Program-made: the position numbers and the translations under genes
NCBI GenBank assembly: GCA_964019135.1
Contig: OZ025252.1
Coordinates: forward strand, 10,060,823-10,124,822
Length of the DNA stretch: 64,000 nt
Reading direction: 5' to 3'
Source: Arenicola marina
Taxonomy: Eukaryota; Annelida; Polychaeta; Arenicolidae
Notes under the pieces: generated by a model
Database searches by the model: none
What the model was told of the DNA's origin: nothing
The model's input: the letters and a program-made list of their open reading frames with translations, nothing else
Part shown: piece after piece, positions 20,239 through 33,400 of the stretch
Layout: every line of letters starts with the position of its first letter
Numbering within the stretch: the first letter of the stretch is position 1

Positions 20239-21258
20239 ATGAACCTCATCCCTGCTGCGGAATCTAATTTAATGTCAATGCACAATGTATGTGAATGATA
20301 TATTACTTTCATACTTTTATCAGCCCGCGTTACATTATGGAGAAATGACTCACCGTTAGTCCTTTTAATTCCGGAATCAGTCTTACGCCCGCCACGCCAC
20401 GCCCCGCCACCCCCTCCCCCACGCCCCGTTTCATGTTTGTCCGTTTGTAATTTTCGTTACAAAAAAATCATATTTTTCTCAAAATCGGAAGACATTACAA
20501 TATTCATTCCTTCAACATAGATTTTCTGGTCAACCGTAAATGCGCATTGTCAGTTTCGGTGATCGAGCTTTCTATTGAGAGTTTCCATGTTTATTAAGCC
20601 CATGGAAGCGTGCGAGCGATCAAGAATCTAGGTGACGCAGCTATGAATAAACGTAAGTCAGCCCCCAGATACACCGGTGCGGCTAACAGCCAGGCTGCAT
20701 GCCTGTCTCCTGATCTCTGGATCTATGATACGGACTGCTCGGCCCGCTGGCTGGAATGCTGCGACCGTTTATAACTTAAATATCTGCAATTAATTCACAG
20801 ATATCTTCAATTAATTCACAGATATCTTCAATTAATTCACAGATATCTTCAATTAATTCACAGATATCTTCAATTAATTCACAGATATCTTCAATTAATT
20901 CACAGATATCTTCAATTAATTCACTATATCTACAAATGATGTGCAGATATCTACAAATGATTTACATATATCTACAAATGATGTACATATATCTATAAAT
21001 GATTTACAGATATCTACAAACGATTTACAGATATCCACAAATGATTTACAGATATCTATAAATGATTTACAGATATCTACAAATGGTTTACAGATATTTG
21101 CAAATGATTTACGGATATCTACAAATGATTTGCAGATATCTACAATTGAAATGATTTGCAGACATATACAATTTGAGTGATTTACAGACATCTACAATTT
21201 AAATTATTTACAGATTCACAGATCATGTCTGCAACTGACTGCACACACTGCAAATATG
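20239..21258. repeat. Satellite-bearing repeat block B
   Basis: Starts with the same 68 bases as block A and ends with the same CTGCAACTGACTGC/CACACTGCAAATATGT segment, but is longer. About 430 bases of unrelated DNA (about 20343-20770) are interposed, and the arrays are expanded: AATTAATTCACAGATATCTTC units (20785-20930), then ATTTACAGATATCTACAAATG units (20930-21150). Confidence 0.8.
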
Positions 21259-21400
21259 TGCAGATGCATCTATAAATGATTTACATACATCTATAAATGA
21301 TTTACATACATCTATAAATGATTTACATACATCTATAAATGATTTACATACATCTATAAATGATTTACATACATCTATAAGTCATTTGTAGATGTGTTAA
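21258..21400. repeat. 21-bp minisatellite
   Basis: About six units of CATCTATAAATGATTTACATA, related in motif to the array inside block B. Confidence 0.88.
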
Positions 21401-21694
21401 AACGGTTTTATCATACAAATATATGTAAATCATTTGCAGCTGTCCATAAATGAAGATTACAAATATCTATAAGCGATTTACTACAGGCAGGCTACCTACC
21501 ATTGATCGAGATTTTGTTGTCAAAGATCCGCTAGGTCCTGCAGTCCTTCGGGTAAATACTCAAGTAGACTTAAGAGTCTAACTTATACGTAATTCTTATG
21601 GTCTATTGGGCCATGGCCTAGCTGACTACGTTGACTGAAAGTTACTATTTCAACAAGGTGGACTCCGGTGGTTCCGCGGAAAAGCCCCCCTCCC

Positions 21695-22030
21695 CCCCCC
21701 CCTTTTTCACCGCCAAAATCCGCTCAATCGGGCGTTTTACGGCCAAAATCCGCTCGGTCGGGGCTGTTTACCGCCCATATCCGCTCGGTCGAAGTTTTGC
21801 TGCCAAAACCCGCTCGGTCGGGGCGTTTTACGGTTCAAACCCACCATATTCGTATAACAGTGCCCCTCAACCGGGATTTGAATGCTTCTGAACTAAACCA
21901 TTCCGGCCAAAACCCGCTCGGTCGGGGCGTTTTACGGTTCAAACCCACCATATTCGTACAACAGTGCCCCTTCTCCCACCGGGATTTGAATGTTTCTGAA
22001 CTGAACCATTCCGGCCAAATGTGTGCGGCC
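21695..22030. repeat. 31-bp and about 115-bp tandem repeats
   Basis: CCAAAATCCGCTCGGTCGGG-type units of about 31 bases occur six times. The last two sit in a longer duplication of about 115 bases that also includes ACCCACCATATTCGTA and CGGGATTTGAATG. No gene is recognised. Confidence 0.8.
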
Positions 22031-25000
22031 CCGCCCGAACAAATCTTCCGATTATTTGCAGAATCACATATTAGGATCAGTGCATGATTCTTTTTCAGAA
22101 AGGGACGATCTTGGCGCAGAACACACTTTTCAGATAAAAATATTTGTTTCCGCCTTCAGTAAGTTGATTTTTAGTGAGTCAATTAATGAGCACGCGTGTT
22201 AGGACCCAAAACGTAATTGTGACGAACACGTATATACATTAGGGTCTGAAAGGGGGCACGTGCCCCGTGTGCTCCCCCCCCCCTCCACCCTTGGCCGCGC
22301 CTATGTGACTATAACGTTAGTAAGCCTACAACTAAAATATGTGAACAGACCTGTAAGGCAGGACTGAGAATACGAACCTTCTCTCAGACTGCAGCATCAG
22401 TTTTCATTAAACGTGCGTCGTGTATGTCTAAACGCTTTTCGTCATCACTGTTTTATACAGCTGTGGCCCTAGAGGCGAGTCGTTTGCAGTTGAGCTGAGC
22501 TGGTTTGATGAGAATTTTCCTGGAGACTATTAATGCGGTACGTACGTAGACCTAATGGTTTGTGAATAGACAAAGCGGATATACGTACATATGATATGTC
22601 AGCATTAAAAATGAAAATGGCACATATGTGGCAGGAGCGCGGTATAGGAGGGGAGGAGCTTCAGGGGGGGAGAGGAGAAAAAGTTTGGTTATGTTTGTCA
22701 AATATTGCATTTGATATGGCGGTCAATGGGAAAAGGCTTCAAAATGCGTTAATTTTTGTACATTGTGAAGCCCAATTTTTTGGGGGCAAAACCTGTCAAC
22801 TTCGTGTATTTGCATGTAATATAACATGCATGCAATTTGGCGGATGACCTAATATTTGATGTCACGTGGTTCGATATTGATAACTCAAATCGTAAAAAAA
22901 AAGTTTCGCTGATTTGTTTCTGACAAAATCCGCCATAGGCGCCACTCGCACTCGACCCTGATGAATGTTTGAGCTAGGCTATATATATCTGTATATACAT
23001 ATGTAGATTAAACTTCGAGGCACTACATCAGTACATTCATTTGGTGGGGGTTTGCCCCCCAGGCCATAGAAAGCATATATGTAGAGCGAGAGAAAAGTGC
23101 GAGATATTTTGTGGCTTTGGTTAAACTTCGAAGATGCGTCCAAAATAGATACTGACAGTCATAGCAATGTATTTGGATGTTAATTAATTGAACACTTTCG
23201 ATATCAACTAGAATATATATAGTCAAAAGCTGAAATTTTATTTGAACACTTAATTTCGAAATCAACTGGAAAACTTCAGTCTCAGATGGTCACATCGAGA
23301 GAAATTGTAGATTTCTGCTCCAAGGATCGAGAGAAAAAGGGCGAAAAAAGGGGTAATTTGGGCCGCATGTATATGTATATACCTAATTATATGGAGTGCC
23401 CCCCAGCCCCACCCAAAATCAAAAACTGAAATTTTAACGAAAATATCGGCAAAAACGGGAATTGCGAATTTTAGTTTATACAGTCTTATGCGGTGTGTCT
23501 CGAATCTACTCAAAGTCGACCTCCTTTCTTATAATCCTGGATGCGCGCGCGATAGTATTTTCGCTAATCCTCGGAGAAGTGGGCGGGTCAGGATGGTGAA
23601 GTGGTGAATTCTACTCATGAATAATGCAGCAAACGAGATATCCCATAATAGTATGACATCAACAGATGGTATCACTCCGCTGTGACTCATCTGCATCTTC
23701 AAGGATTTCAAAGTTGTTAGTGTATAAATTGATTACATTTTACACACAGCATAATATTTTAATATCTGTGTACAGATTGAGAGGGACCACCACATTGTAA
23801 TAATAGAATCATTGCATCGCCGACGCGAACTACTTTGTTTAACCAGACCAGACTCTACAAGCTGTAATGCGGTTGCGTTGGGATTTTGAGCTGCTGCTGC
23901 TGTAAGCGTTGTGTATCTGCCGTGATAACCTTGGTGGATTTTAGCGTAGAGGACTGATCAATCCTCTACAGGCGGCAGAAATTAAAGCCAAAGGGCTTTT
24001 CCGTGTAAGTGATTCTTGTAAGCATCGTGTGATAAAGAGAAATGAATGCTATCCCACAAGTGGGGCATGCCGGTATTTAATGTGTTGGAGTGGTTATGCT
24101 TCAAAATGGCGGCTGTGAGCGAACTTGGTGTGTATAGTGTCGATAATAATCAAGATGTTTTTCATGTGTCTCTGCTTTTAAACAATTTGTGTCTTGACCA
24201 CTGACATGATAAGAATGCTCATTGTCGTTATGACCTTTGTCGATGTTTGACAATCTATAAACAGTGAGATCTGACTAACCATACATGATACAGACAACCC
24301 ACACTCACTGAAACTGGCCACTGGGCGACTGGCACTGCCCACACGGACAGTCTCAGACACAGTACGGTCACTGACCGACTCCTGTCATGTATGTCTACTG
24401 ACAGGACTGTGTCTAACCCAGCTACATACCATTGCATCTCTTAAATGGACAAGCTACAGTGATGAACAAAAGCATTTGCCATTTCAGCAGTTCAGATATG
24501 GAACTAAGGTGCTTATATATCACTTATATAGATCTATCTAGCCTGTCTGAACAGTGTCCCACTTTACAAGAAATATATTTCCTGATAGATCTATAGGGTA
24601 GTCCTATAGATCTATGCATGAAAAATGAGTTCAAGTCTTATTAATGAATGTATAGTAATCAGACCAGTGGTTGAGCAAGTAGCAGTGCATTGAATAAAAG
24701 ATGGTAAAAATAATTATATCATATATTATATATAAATTATATCAGGTAAAAATCATATGTAAATAACGCATGACTATCTTATATAACTATATAAGTGTGC
24801 AATTACTGATACCTGCACAATCGACTTTAAATAAGTTTCCTGTGATAATTGCAAGTAGAGTAGTTCAAAAGTTTAGGAACAAAGAAGTTGATACTATCAA
24901 TTTGTTGCCCATATTATACAAATCTTGCCATACAGTCTTCCCTACCTAAATGACTAATAAATAAGACAGTAGCTAAGTTAACTTTTTGAATAATGCTCAA

Positions 25001-26685
25001 TAAATATTATATGCTTTTAAATTTAGATGATTTCAATACTTATAAATCGCCAGAGGCAAAGTTGCATTAATACTTAGTTAGTTGTATATAGGTTGCTTTA
25101 ACCACTTTTGGTCTTAACACTTGTTTAAATATACCTATAGTTCAGGTAAGAAATATATAGATTTGATCCCTCAATGAAGCTCTGTGAATGTGACCTGAGC
25201 CTGAAACTTGCTGTATTTACTTTTTGTTTTCTCTTTCTTTAGAAAAATTCTTGCTAATTTGAGTCAGCTAAAGCCTCAAAGCATTACAATAATAAAAACT
25301 TGAAAATAAATAAAAATGTCAGAGATAATATGGGTTGTCATCAGTAAATGTGGAAAAATACCATATACATTTGTCTCCGTCAGGAATTAGACAAATCCAG
25401 GATTTATATGTAAGTCTGACATTCTGCCGAATGAGCTAGCCAGACTCCATTTGGCATAGCAACTTGTGGTATTTAAATGTGCCTGCTTCTTAACTATATC
25501 CTAATATCTTTTCCACCAAAGTCATCTCTTAAGACATCTGCTTTGAAACTAAAGTATAACAACCCACATGCAAGCTTTTTTCATTCAGTCCATCTACTTG
25601 ATGGACCACATTGGAGGATTTGGTATATGGGAAAGACAATAGATAAGCAATTAACCATATCAGCATGTGGTGGGTTATGTAAACCCTCTGCTGTGCCAGA
25701 TAATGGTAGGCTCCTTTACATCTGGATAAGCTTCATGACTTAGACAGAGAGGGTGAATAAACAGAGTGGAGCTTTGGTCATTCTGCCCTAGTGTTCATAC
25801 CAGACTGAGCAGTTTGTGTTGCTCTATCAGCTGGCAACTTTTGACTTGAGCCAGAACTTTATGAAAGAAAAATATGATAGTTAAAATGATTTCTATGCAG
25901 TAAGAGGTGATGTTGTCATATTTTCACTCAAAAGTATGTGATTTAGTTGAAACTATGGGCTGTATTTGACATTTCAGTCACAGGCAATATTTGCAGGTAC
26001 AAACAATATTATGGATCTTTTATAATCTTACAAGATCAGATAAACGACTTGTATGTCCACATTGCCTAATTTGTTGGCTTGTTAGGCATCTTTTATTTTT
26101 CTTTATCCAAAATGGCTACACCAACAATTTTTGAATTCAAAAGGGGTCCCACAGCTCAAAATTAGTGTGCAACTTGCTACATATGTTTCCTTATAGTAAA
26201 ATGTGATACATACTACCAACGTTTTGGTATAAGGTATTTTCTGTAGGCTTTACCATGTTTACTTTGTCTGCCTGATTGTGTAAGAATACCTAGTTTATAC
26301 CACATTTACATGGACTGCATGGTCTTATTCGCCATACTTGAAACCATTAAACAAAGCCACTAAGCTATATTTTACATTAAATTAATTGAAACTGCTAGTG
26401 CAAATATTAATTATCGGCAGAGCTTGCTCATTATGCACCTCCTTGGCAGTAATCTCAGTGAAATGCCTCCACAACTGCTTTCAACTCCACCACTGTAGGT
26501 TATTCTTCATTATTAAATGACACCCCAGTGTTTTTTATATGTATAACTCATATATTACTCATCCATGACAAGCACTACAGTCTGAGATATAACGTGACTA
26601 TTTACAAAGGTAACATCCTTCTGCAACTACCAGTACATAATTTTATGATATAATATATGAGTGAATGTTTAGTCAGTTAACATGG
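22031..26685. other. Intergenic, mostly unrecognised
   Basis: No exon with family similarity was found on either strand. The stretch holds a poly-C run near 22266-22285, AGATCTAT palindromes near 24525-24620, an AT-rich patch near 24700-24800, and a possible transcription start near 24.1 kb (separate entry). Confidence 0.5.
24095..24130 (+). promoter_or_regulatory. Possible YY1-type start-site motif
   Basis: CAAAATGGCGGCTGTGAGC contains AAAATGGCGGC, the motif often found just downstream of animal transcription starts. It could mark a distal leader exon of beta-spectrin or a non-coding transcript. There is no other support. Confidence 0.25.
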
Positions 26686-27589
26686 TTAAAACTCTTTGCC
26701 TACCATTGACGCATTGATGAGCTCCCGAATCCCACCTGCGCAGCCCGCAAGACGCATATAAGCGCTGCCAGTGAGTGCATGAGAAACCCTGCTGCCGCAC
26801 ACATGTGCAGCCCCGCAACAGCGCTGAATACTTACAGATGCATATGCGTTTGCAAACTTCATCGTGATTGGATAAAAGTTGAAGCTCGCCAACTTAGTCA
26901 TCCAATCAAATTCCATGACACACATGTGTACTCTAACTTATGCAGATTTCAGTATACAAATTAGATGCAAATGAACCAGAACAGATCAGGGTTTTCCCAA
27001 GGGGCCCATACGGTTGTGTGGTTTTGTGGTTATCCCTGTCTGGATCATGGGCTTGGATCCAGGTCTGAAAGGGCTTGGGGCAGGAAATATAGCGTCACTT
27101 GCTGACTTAGCAGGCAAAATGGCTGCAGTAAATCCTTTGGAGGGTGACTCTGGTGAATTTTTGATGGTTTTGATCAGGACTTAGATCCTGCTAGAAATGT
27201 ACAGATAGACTCAGATGTATCTACGTCGCCCGTGTCAGCCCCAGACTTATCAGAATTGGAGACAGATGACGAGGATGATCAGGCGGCCGATCAACAAGAT
27301 GGGAGGGGCATTGGTTTATGGAGCGACCAGTTACAAGCCATACAGCTTCCACCTTTCACAAAACCTGTGCAGGTTGGATACAAATTTATCTATGTGTATT
27401 ATACTAGGAGACATTTCAAGGGTGGGTTCCTCTGTTTAAATAATCTTAGTAGCTGCAGTAAGCGTATTGCACCTCAACCTGTGCATGCAGCCATGCGGCA
27501 GAGCTTGGCTGCAGCCCTGCTCTGGTATTTAAGCCCACAGCTGTGCTGGCAGCCAGCCTGGAAAGTGGTTGGGGTAGGCAAAGAGCTAA
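26686..27589 (+). mobile_element. Small piggyBac-like element remnant
   Basis: A perfect 13-base inverted pair, CTCTTTGCCTACC (26692-26704) and GGTAGGCAAAGAG (27573-27585), bounds about 890 bp. TTAA lies just outside the left end and CTAA outside the right, resembling the piggyBac TTAA target. Inside, 27160-27370 reads in one frame as an acidic stretch (SAPDLSELETDDEDDQAADQ) followed by LWSDQLQAIQLPPFTKPVQV, the layout of a piggyBac transposase N-terminus. An apparent start MAAVNPLEGDSGEF at 27119 is in another frame. The catalytic DDE region is absent, so the element is internally deleted. Confidence 0.6.
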
Positions 27590-27844
27590 GGCCATACCCA
27601 TTGTACATGGTATAAATTATGAATGTGACTAAAAAGAGTTTCGGCTACATCACAGATTAATGGTGGGCAATAGCATCTATGCACAAATGTCAGTGTAATG
27701 GTTAAATACTTATCTTTGCAAAAAAAAATTTGCCACTAAATTGTATTGCATCATAACATAACTAGTGTATAATTTTCATGCACAAATATACTTGTAGTGC
27801 ATTCCAAACTTTTGGCTGGCAAAAAAAAAATCTGGTTAATACCC

Positions 27845-28075
27845 TGGATGGCAAGGAGGGGGAAAAGGACTAGGGGTGGCAAGGAAGGGGAAAAGGCCTA
27901 GGACTGGCAGGGATAGGGGAAAAAGCCTAGGGGTGGCAGAGAGGGAGGAAATACCTAGGGGTGGCAGGAAGGGTGAAAAGGTTGAGGGGTGGCAGGGAAG
28001 GCGGAAAGGCCTAAGGGTGGCAGGGAGATGGAAAATACCAAGGGGTGGTAGGGATGGGCTGGGGGGAAGTAGTTT
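27845..28075. repeat. 33-bp G-rich minisatellite
   Basis: About seven units containing CCTAGGGGTGGCAGGGA and GGGAAAAGG. It is strongly G-rich on the plus strand and lies in intergenic DNA upstream of beta-spectrin. Confidence 0.88.
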
Positions 28076-28277
28076 AGTAGTGGTCAAAGTCCAGGTGTGG
28101 CTTGTAATATGTAAGTTTTCAGAAAAGATTCTGGATGTGTGCAGACCCAGTTTCAGGGTTAAGGCCTGGGTGTGGTTTCTAAGCTGTAGTAATCTTAGTT
28201 ATCAGCGGGACAATGACATTTACTGTGACATCAGGTAAAGGGAGCAGCTTTGCTCTGGATCTACCCATTAGAAATGG

Positions 28278-28421
28278 TGTGTTAGGCCACATTCATGTAC
28301 ACAAGGGCTTAAAGTGGGCCAAGGAACCTCCCCGTCGAATGAGTGAATGAAGCCCAGATTCGACCCAGGACTATTGGTCTGCTGCCTAGGACGCTTCACT
28401 GCACCAGGGGGGCCCCCTCTT
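28278..28421 (-). mobile_element. SINE A copy, diverged
   Basis: The reverse-orientation copy shows GGCCCCCCTGGTGCAGTG at the head, a damaged B box (GGGTCGAATCTGGG), and the shared GGCCAAGGAACCTCC and GTTAGGCCAC blocks toward the tail. No clear target-site duplication was seen. Confidence 0.8.
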
Positions 28422-29379
28422 CTCTTAAGATAAATCAACTAAAGGGAGGTTGGGTACAATCTTAAACTGTATAATATTATATAGCTTGAATGTACAATCC
28501 GTAGATATCACCTGGAGCTCATACTGGAGAGTTTTGGCTAGTTTGGCAACACCACAGTCAGGCAGAGGGTTAAAACAGACCAGTAAATCAAACTTTGTTT
28601 GCAACTTTTTGCCTGTGACGTTTGGGGTGTCTGGAAAGCATCTTAGGTCATTTCCAAGCATTCCTTCATAAACATTGTGTGCATTAATGTACATTCTGTA
28701 AAATCATACAAACGTTAACATACCCAGAAGTTCTAAAGTGTGGCAGTACAATTTGGGCAGTGAGAAACAAAGGAGGTTTTTGCAAAGGATCAAGATATCA
28801 ATGGTTTGTGAAACCAAGTTTTGTCCGACATATTTGACAACATAATACTTGATGTACTCAGGCACGGGCTTCTTAGGCCTGTTTTTAACCGTGATGTGTT
28901 TTAATACTACTCAAGGAATTATCCTATCCATCCCTATGAACCCAATCGACCGCTAATATATATCATCATATATATACACTGAGCTGTCTACTTGGGGCCC
29001 CTTTGGAACGACACTCTGGCGGGCCTCAAACCGAGTGCAGGAAGTAGGCCAAACTAAGCTCAGGCGGCGCCCTCCCACTCACAGGCCGACGGTCACACGC
29101 GGTAGTAAGGAGAAGGGATACATTGTGGGTGTGGTATTATAGGATTGTCTCATATCTACCTCATCTACCCGACCCATCTGTTTTTCGAGATTCGTTTTTT
29201 CCGTTATTTAACTTGAATTGCCGCATCAAACCGACTGGGGCACGTCATGTTTTATTGGATAACATTGGATTTCATTATGTTTCCTGAAATAAATGTAGTT
29301 GAATGGCAGCTTAACATAGATTAGCATGGGTAACCAGTAAAGTATAGGAACCTCCCTCAAGTCCCTAAGGCGTACATAT

Positions 29380-30272
29380 TGAATTCTCTGTATGGTCCAC
29401 ATGACAGAGAACTTGTTTGAGCTGCGTGACCGCCATTTTAAGCGGCCGACCCCGCCCAGTTGTGGAGCTGTTTTGGGAGTGCGGCTCATCTGGCTTGTGC
29501 AGGCAGTTGTGTGCCCTCTAAAACTGAGCCGTATCGTGTAGGCGTGTGATGGGGCTTGGCTGCTGTCTGGACTAGTGCTGGGGGACTAGGGCTCCAGCGC
29601 CTATCGGAACAGCTGTCGGGACTCATTGTGCGCCCGCCTCGGGACTCGCTGCATACGCCTAATAGCCCAAGCGGTCTGGTGGACGGAGGATCAGCCGCCA
29701 GTGTTTCCAGACTGGGTGAGGGGCGTCGATTGCTAACATAGATGAGTATCCCAGCTCGGCCTGTGTGCAGACGCATCAGGGGACTGGCATTCCGCATGCG
29801 TTGTCTTATACCTGTTAGCGCTGGGGCCACCGACAAAGTAAGAGCACGTCGTCGTCAGGAATCGGGTCTTCAATGGCCAGAGATCGGCGTGGTTAACAAC
29901 TCCGTACTCTCTGGCATGTGAAATGGAATCTTGTTCGCGACAGTCGCTATCTATGCCTGACAGTGACGGTTGTGTAGGGAAAAGGCATATTCTGTCAGGG
30001 TTTACGCTGAACGTTTGCTACTGCTTCAAAGGCGTCCCCTAAACAGCGGGGTTAACAAAACAAACTGTGGTCTGAAAGTGTTGAATGTTTCCGAAAGTAT
30101 GTCATTAAATGCATATACATGCACATGGAGTACAGGATTTGCGACTTGTTTTCACCCATCCTTGTCAATCGCCCAAGCTTTGACCGACACAGATGTGCAG
30201 GTCCTGAACTTGCGTTGTGTTAAGAGACTTTTGCGTGCGATGTAAATAACTCGTTATGTATTCCACCCACAG
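29380..30272 (+). promoter_or_regulatory. CpG-rich probable beta-spectrin promoter and leader exon region
   Basis: The 29.4-29.9 kb stretch is richer in CG dinucleotides than its surroundings and contains CCGCCATTTTAAGCGGCC (a YY1-type motif in reverse). A possible leader-exon donor is CCAGACTGG/GTGAGG at 29716. The first coding exon begins behind an acceptor, ACCCACAG at 30272, so at least one non-coding exon must lie upstream; this is the best place for it. Confidence 0.45.
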
Positions 30273-30313
30273 GGCCTGGTTGATGCGGCAGTAGCAACAG
30301 GACAGACGGCAAG

Positions 30314-30431
30314 ATGACGGAGGTAGAGCCCGTGAGCATGCGCTGGGACAACAGTGTCAACGAGGAGGACCTCGAGGGAGCCCAGAACTCAGCTAAACTG
30401 TTCGAGAGGTCCAGGATTAAGGCGTTGGCAG
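30314..30431 (+). CDS. SPTBN1-like: Beta-spectrin exon 1a (conventional N-terminus)
   Basis: Encodes [20 protein letters not shown], then [19 protein letters not shown] plus one base. The [13 protein letters not shown] end is the conventional beta-spectrin leader. The start has good context (A at -3, GCAAGATGA), and the exon begins with untranslated sequence at 30273. It joins exon 2 to give ALADERE. Confidence 0.94.
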
Positions 30432-33400
30432 GTCAGTGCCACTGTTACTGCGTGGGATGCCTGTTATTAATTATCGGAAATGCAGTATTGAAACTTCTTT
30501 GTTCGTGTATAAGAAGTCGCAGGGTATGCCATTTGCGTCTCTAGTTGCACTTGTTGACCTTGTGTTATGTCTATGTTTGTGCTGTGTCAACATCTTACAG
30601 TCCTAGTTCAGTGTCACTTTGGTGTATGAGAGGCAGTCGGTTCAGGTTTCCATTCCATGGTTTTGTGCCAGGTAATAAATATGGAGTTTTGAGTTTGTTG
30701 TTTGGGAGCAGCGGTGCCCTGTGTTGTCTGTATTAGTATGTCGACGTCCGATCAGTGCAGTAGAGCGTGACGTAAAACTACCAGCTCAAGACTTTAGTCA
30801 TCGTTCAGTTTATGCTCCAATCGTTTGTTCAGGGATGGAATAGGAATTATGCATGTGGTCTTTCATATTAAAGCAGCAGTTCTTCTCGGCAAGATCATTG
30901 CACTTGACACGCCCCCTCAGTGCACCCGCCCCCTCAATGGACCCGGCCCTCTCATTGCACCCGGCCCTCTCATTGCACCCGCCCCCTCAATGCACCCGCT
31001 CCCTCATTGGACCCGCCCCCTCAATGGACTCTGCCCTCTCATTGCACCCGGCCCTCTCATTGCACCCGCCCCCTCAATGCACCCGCCCCCTCATTGGACC
31101 CGCCCCCTCAATGGACCCTGCCCTCTCATTGCACCCGCCCCCTCATTGGACCCGCCCTCTCATTGGACCCGGCCCTCTCATTGCACCCGCCCCCTCAATG
31201 GACCCGGCCCTCTCATTGCACCCGCCCCCTTAATGGACCCGGCCCTCTCATTGCACCCGCCCCCTCAATGGACCCGCCCTCTCATTGCACCCGCCCCCTC
31301 AATGCACCCGCCCCTCAATGGACCCGCTCCCTCATTGCACCCGCCCTCTCATTGCACCCGCCCCCTCAATGGACCCGGCCCTCTCATTGCACCCGCCCCC
31401 TCAATGGACCCGCCCTCTCATTGCACCCGTCCCCTCAATGCACCCGCCCTCTCAATGGACCCGGCCCTCTCATTGCACCCGCCCCCTCAATGCACCCGCC
31501 CCCTCAATGGACCCGGCCCTCTCATTGCACCCGCCCCCTCAATGGACCCGCCCTCTCATTGCACCCGGCCCTCTCATTGCACCCGCCCCCTCAATGGACC
31601 CGGCCCTCTCATTGCACCCGCCCCCTAAATGAACCCGGCCCTCTCATTGCACCCGCCCCCTAAATGGACCCGCCCCCTCAATGGACCCGGCCCTCTCAAT
31701 GCACCCGCCCTAGTCTGCCCCTCATGGTACTCCCTGCCTTTTCTTGGCAGGTCCTCCCCCTCATGGCACAGGCCCCGTTGTTTGACCCACCTCTCGTAGC
31801 ACCCGCCCCTCTATCACTAACCTCTCATACCATCCACCTCTCCCTATCACCCACCTTTTGTACCACCGCCCCCTCGACCACCCCACCTCTCGTAGCACCC
31901 ACCCCCTGTATCACCCACCTCTCGTAGCACCCCCACCTGTATTACCCACCTCTCGTAGCACCCGCCCCTCTATCACCAACCTCATACCACCACCACCACC
32001 CCCTATCACCCACCTCTCGTAGCACCCGCCCCATGTATCACCAACCTCTCGTACCCCCCGCCCCCTGTATCACCCACCTCTCGTAGCACCCGCCCCCTGT
32101 ATCACCCACCTCTCGTACCCCCCGCCCCCTGTATCACCACCTCTCGTAGCACCCGCCCCCTGTATCACCCACCTCTCGTACCCCCCGCCCCCTGTATCAC
32201 CCACCTCTCGTAGCACCCGCCCCCTGTATCACCCACCTCTCGTAGCACCCGCACCCTGTATCACCCACCTCTCGTAGCACCCGCCCCCTGTATCACCCAC
32301 CACCTCTCGTACCCCCCGCCCCCTGTATCACCCACCTCTCGTAGCACCCGCCCCCTGTATCACCCACCTCTCGTGACCCCCGCCTCCTGTATCACCCACC
32401 CCTAGTTGCACCGCCCCCTCTATCACCCACATGACTGAATCTACATTCCGTCCCTTGCTGAAAGTGTTCCTGTCATACAGTGGAGGGTTATCTCAGGGAC
32501 GAAATACTCGCTGTCTCAAGGCCGCATACGGTTGACCTTCCTGTAGTTGTTTGCCCAGAGCAAATTCGTGTGTGTTTTATGATTGTGACTGGGAAGGAAC
32601 CGCAGTGCCACACAGTCTTACTGTATTCAGTCATACCTATGTACTGATTTATGAGAGCATTCATCCGTTATCAACGATACTTATTTACTACCTCTGTGGT
32701 AATACCAGCTACATTCCCTATGCTGTGTTTGCGGCAAAGCAATCTGTGGCATTTGAGACCCTTTGTTCAAATTGGTTGGATGATTTCAGTCTGCAACACA
32801 CAAATATGTCTTGTTAAAAGACGTCGGAATCACGTTGAAAAGTGTATTTGGAACGAGAAATATTGACAAAAACCGATGGCAAGAGTATACATCTAATATC
32901 TTCTAATATCTAATATCTTCTCATGTAATGTAAATAATCATCCTCTCTTTTATAAGTACAGTATAAACCTTATGGTTTGGAGCATGAGGTGACCGTCTTA
33001 TGGGAGTTCCTACGTTGCTGGGGTGTATTATGTCAAGGTGCAACTGTGATGAGAGGGGCGACGGCTATTCGGCTTATACCCGAATGTGAATATCTGTGTG
33101 TGAGTGTAGCCGGTCTTTCTGCCCCTGTTGCACCACACAATGAGGGTACTTGCCAGGCGACCAGCTCTCAGTGTCGCTCAGTATTAGCCGATGAGCTGTG
33201 TCCATATCTATTGTGGTGTTGTCTTTTTGACCTCGGCAATTTGTCATTGACAGTGTTTGACGGTTTTGCCATTCAAACGGTGGTAATTCGCACCAATTTT
33301 GAAATTTCGGAATAAATATAGCCCAATGGCGTTGAAAGCGGTCCCTGCCACGCTAGTGGAATGGTGCGAATCTAGAGGGATTTCAAAATCTCCGGAACTT

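Noticed and set aside
16853-20306. Two 68-bp direct repeats as terminal repeats of one larger element
   Set aside because: They are too short for LTRs, no polymerase or capsid-type coding lies between them, and both blocks share further sequence on their right sides. Two copies of one small element fit better.
30825-31663. Open reading frames of 115-267 residues rich in Pro, Ser and His
   Set aside because: They arise from the 18-bp array, whose period is a multiple of three so that no stop recurs. They are repetitive, unlike any protein, and lie within a beta-spectrin intron.
33299-33325. Longer N-terminus for exon 1b starting before the ATG at 33326
   Set aside because: There is no ATG upstream in frame at that position (the codon is TTG). 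The ATG at 33326 is the first usable start.
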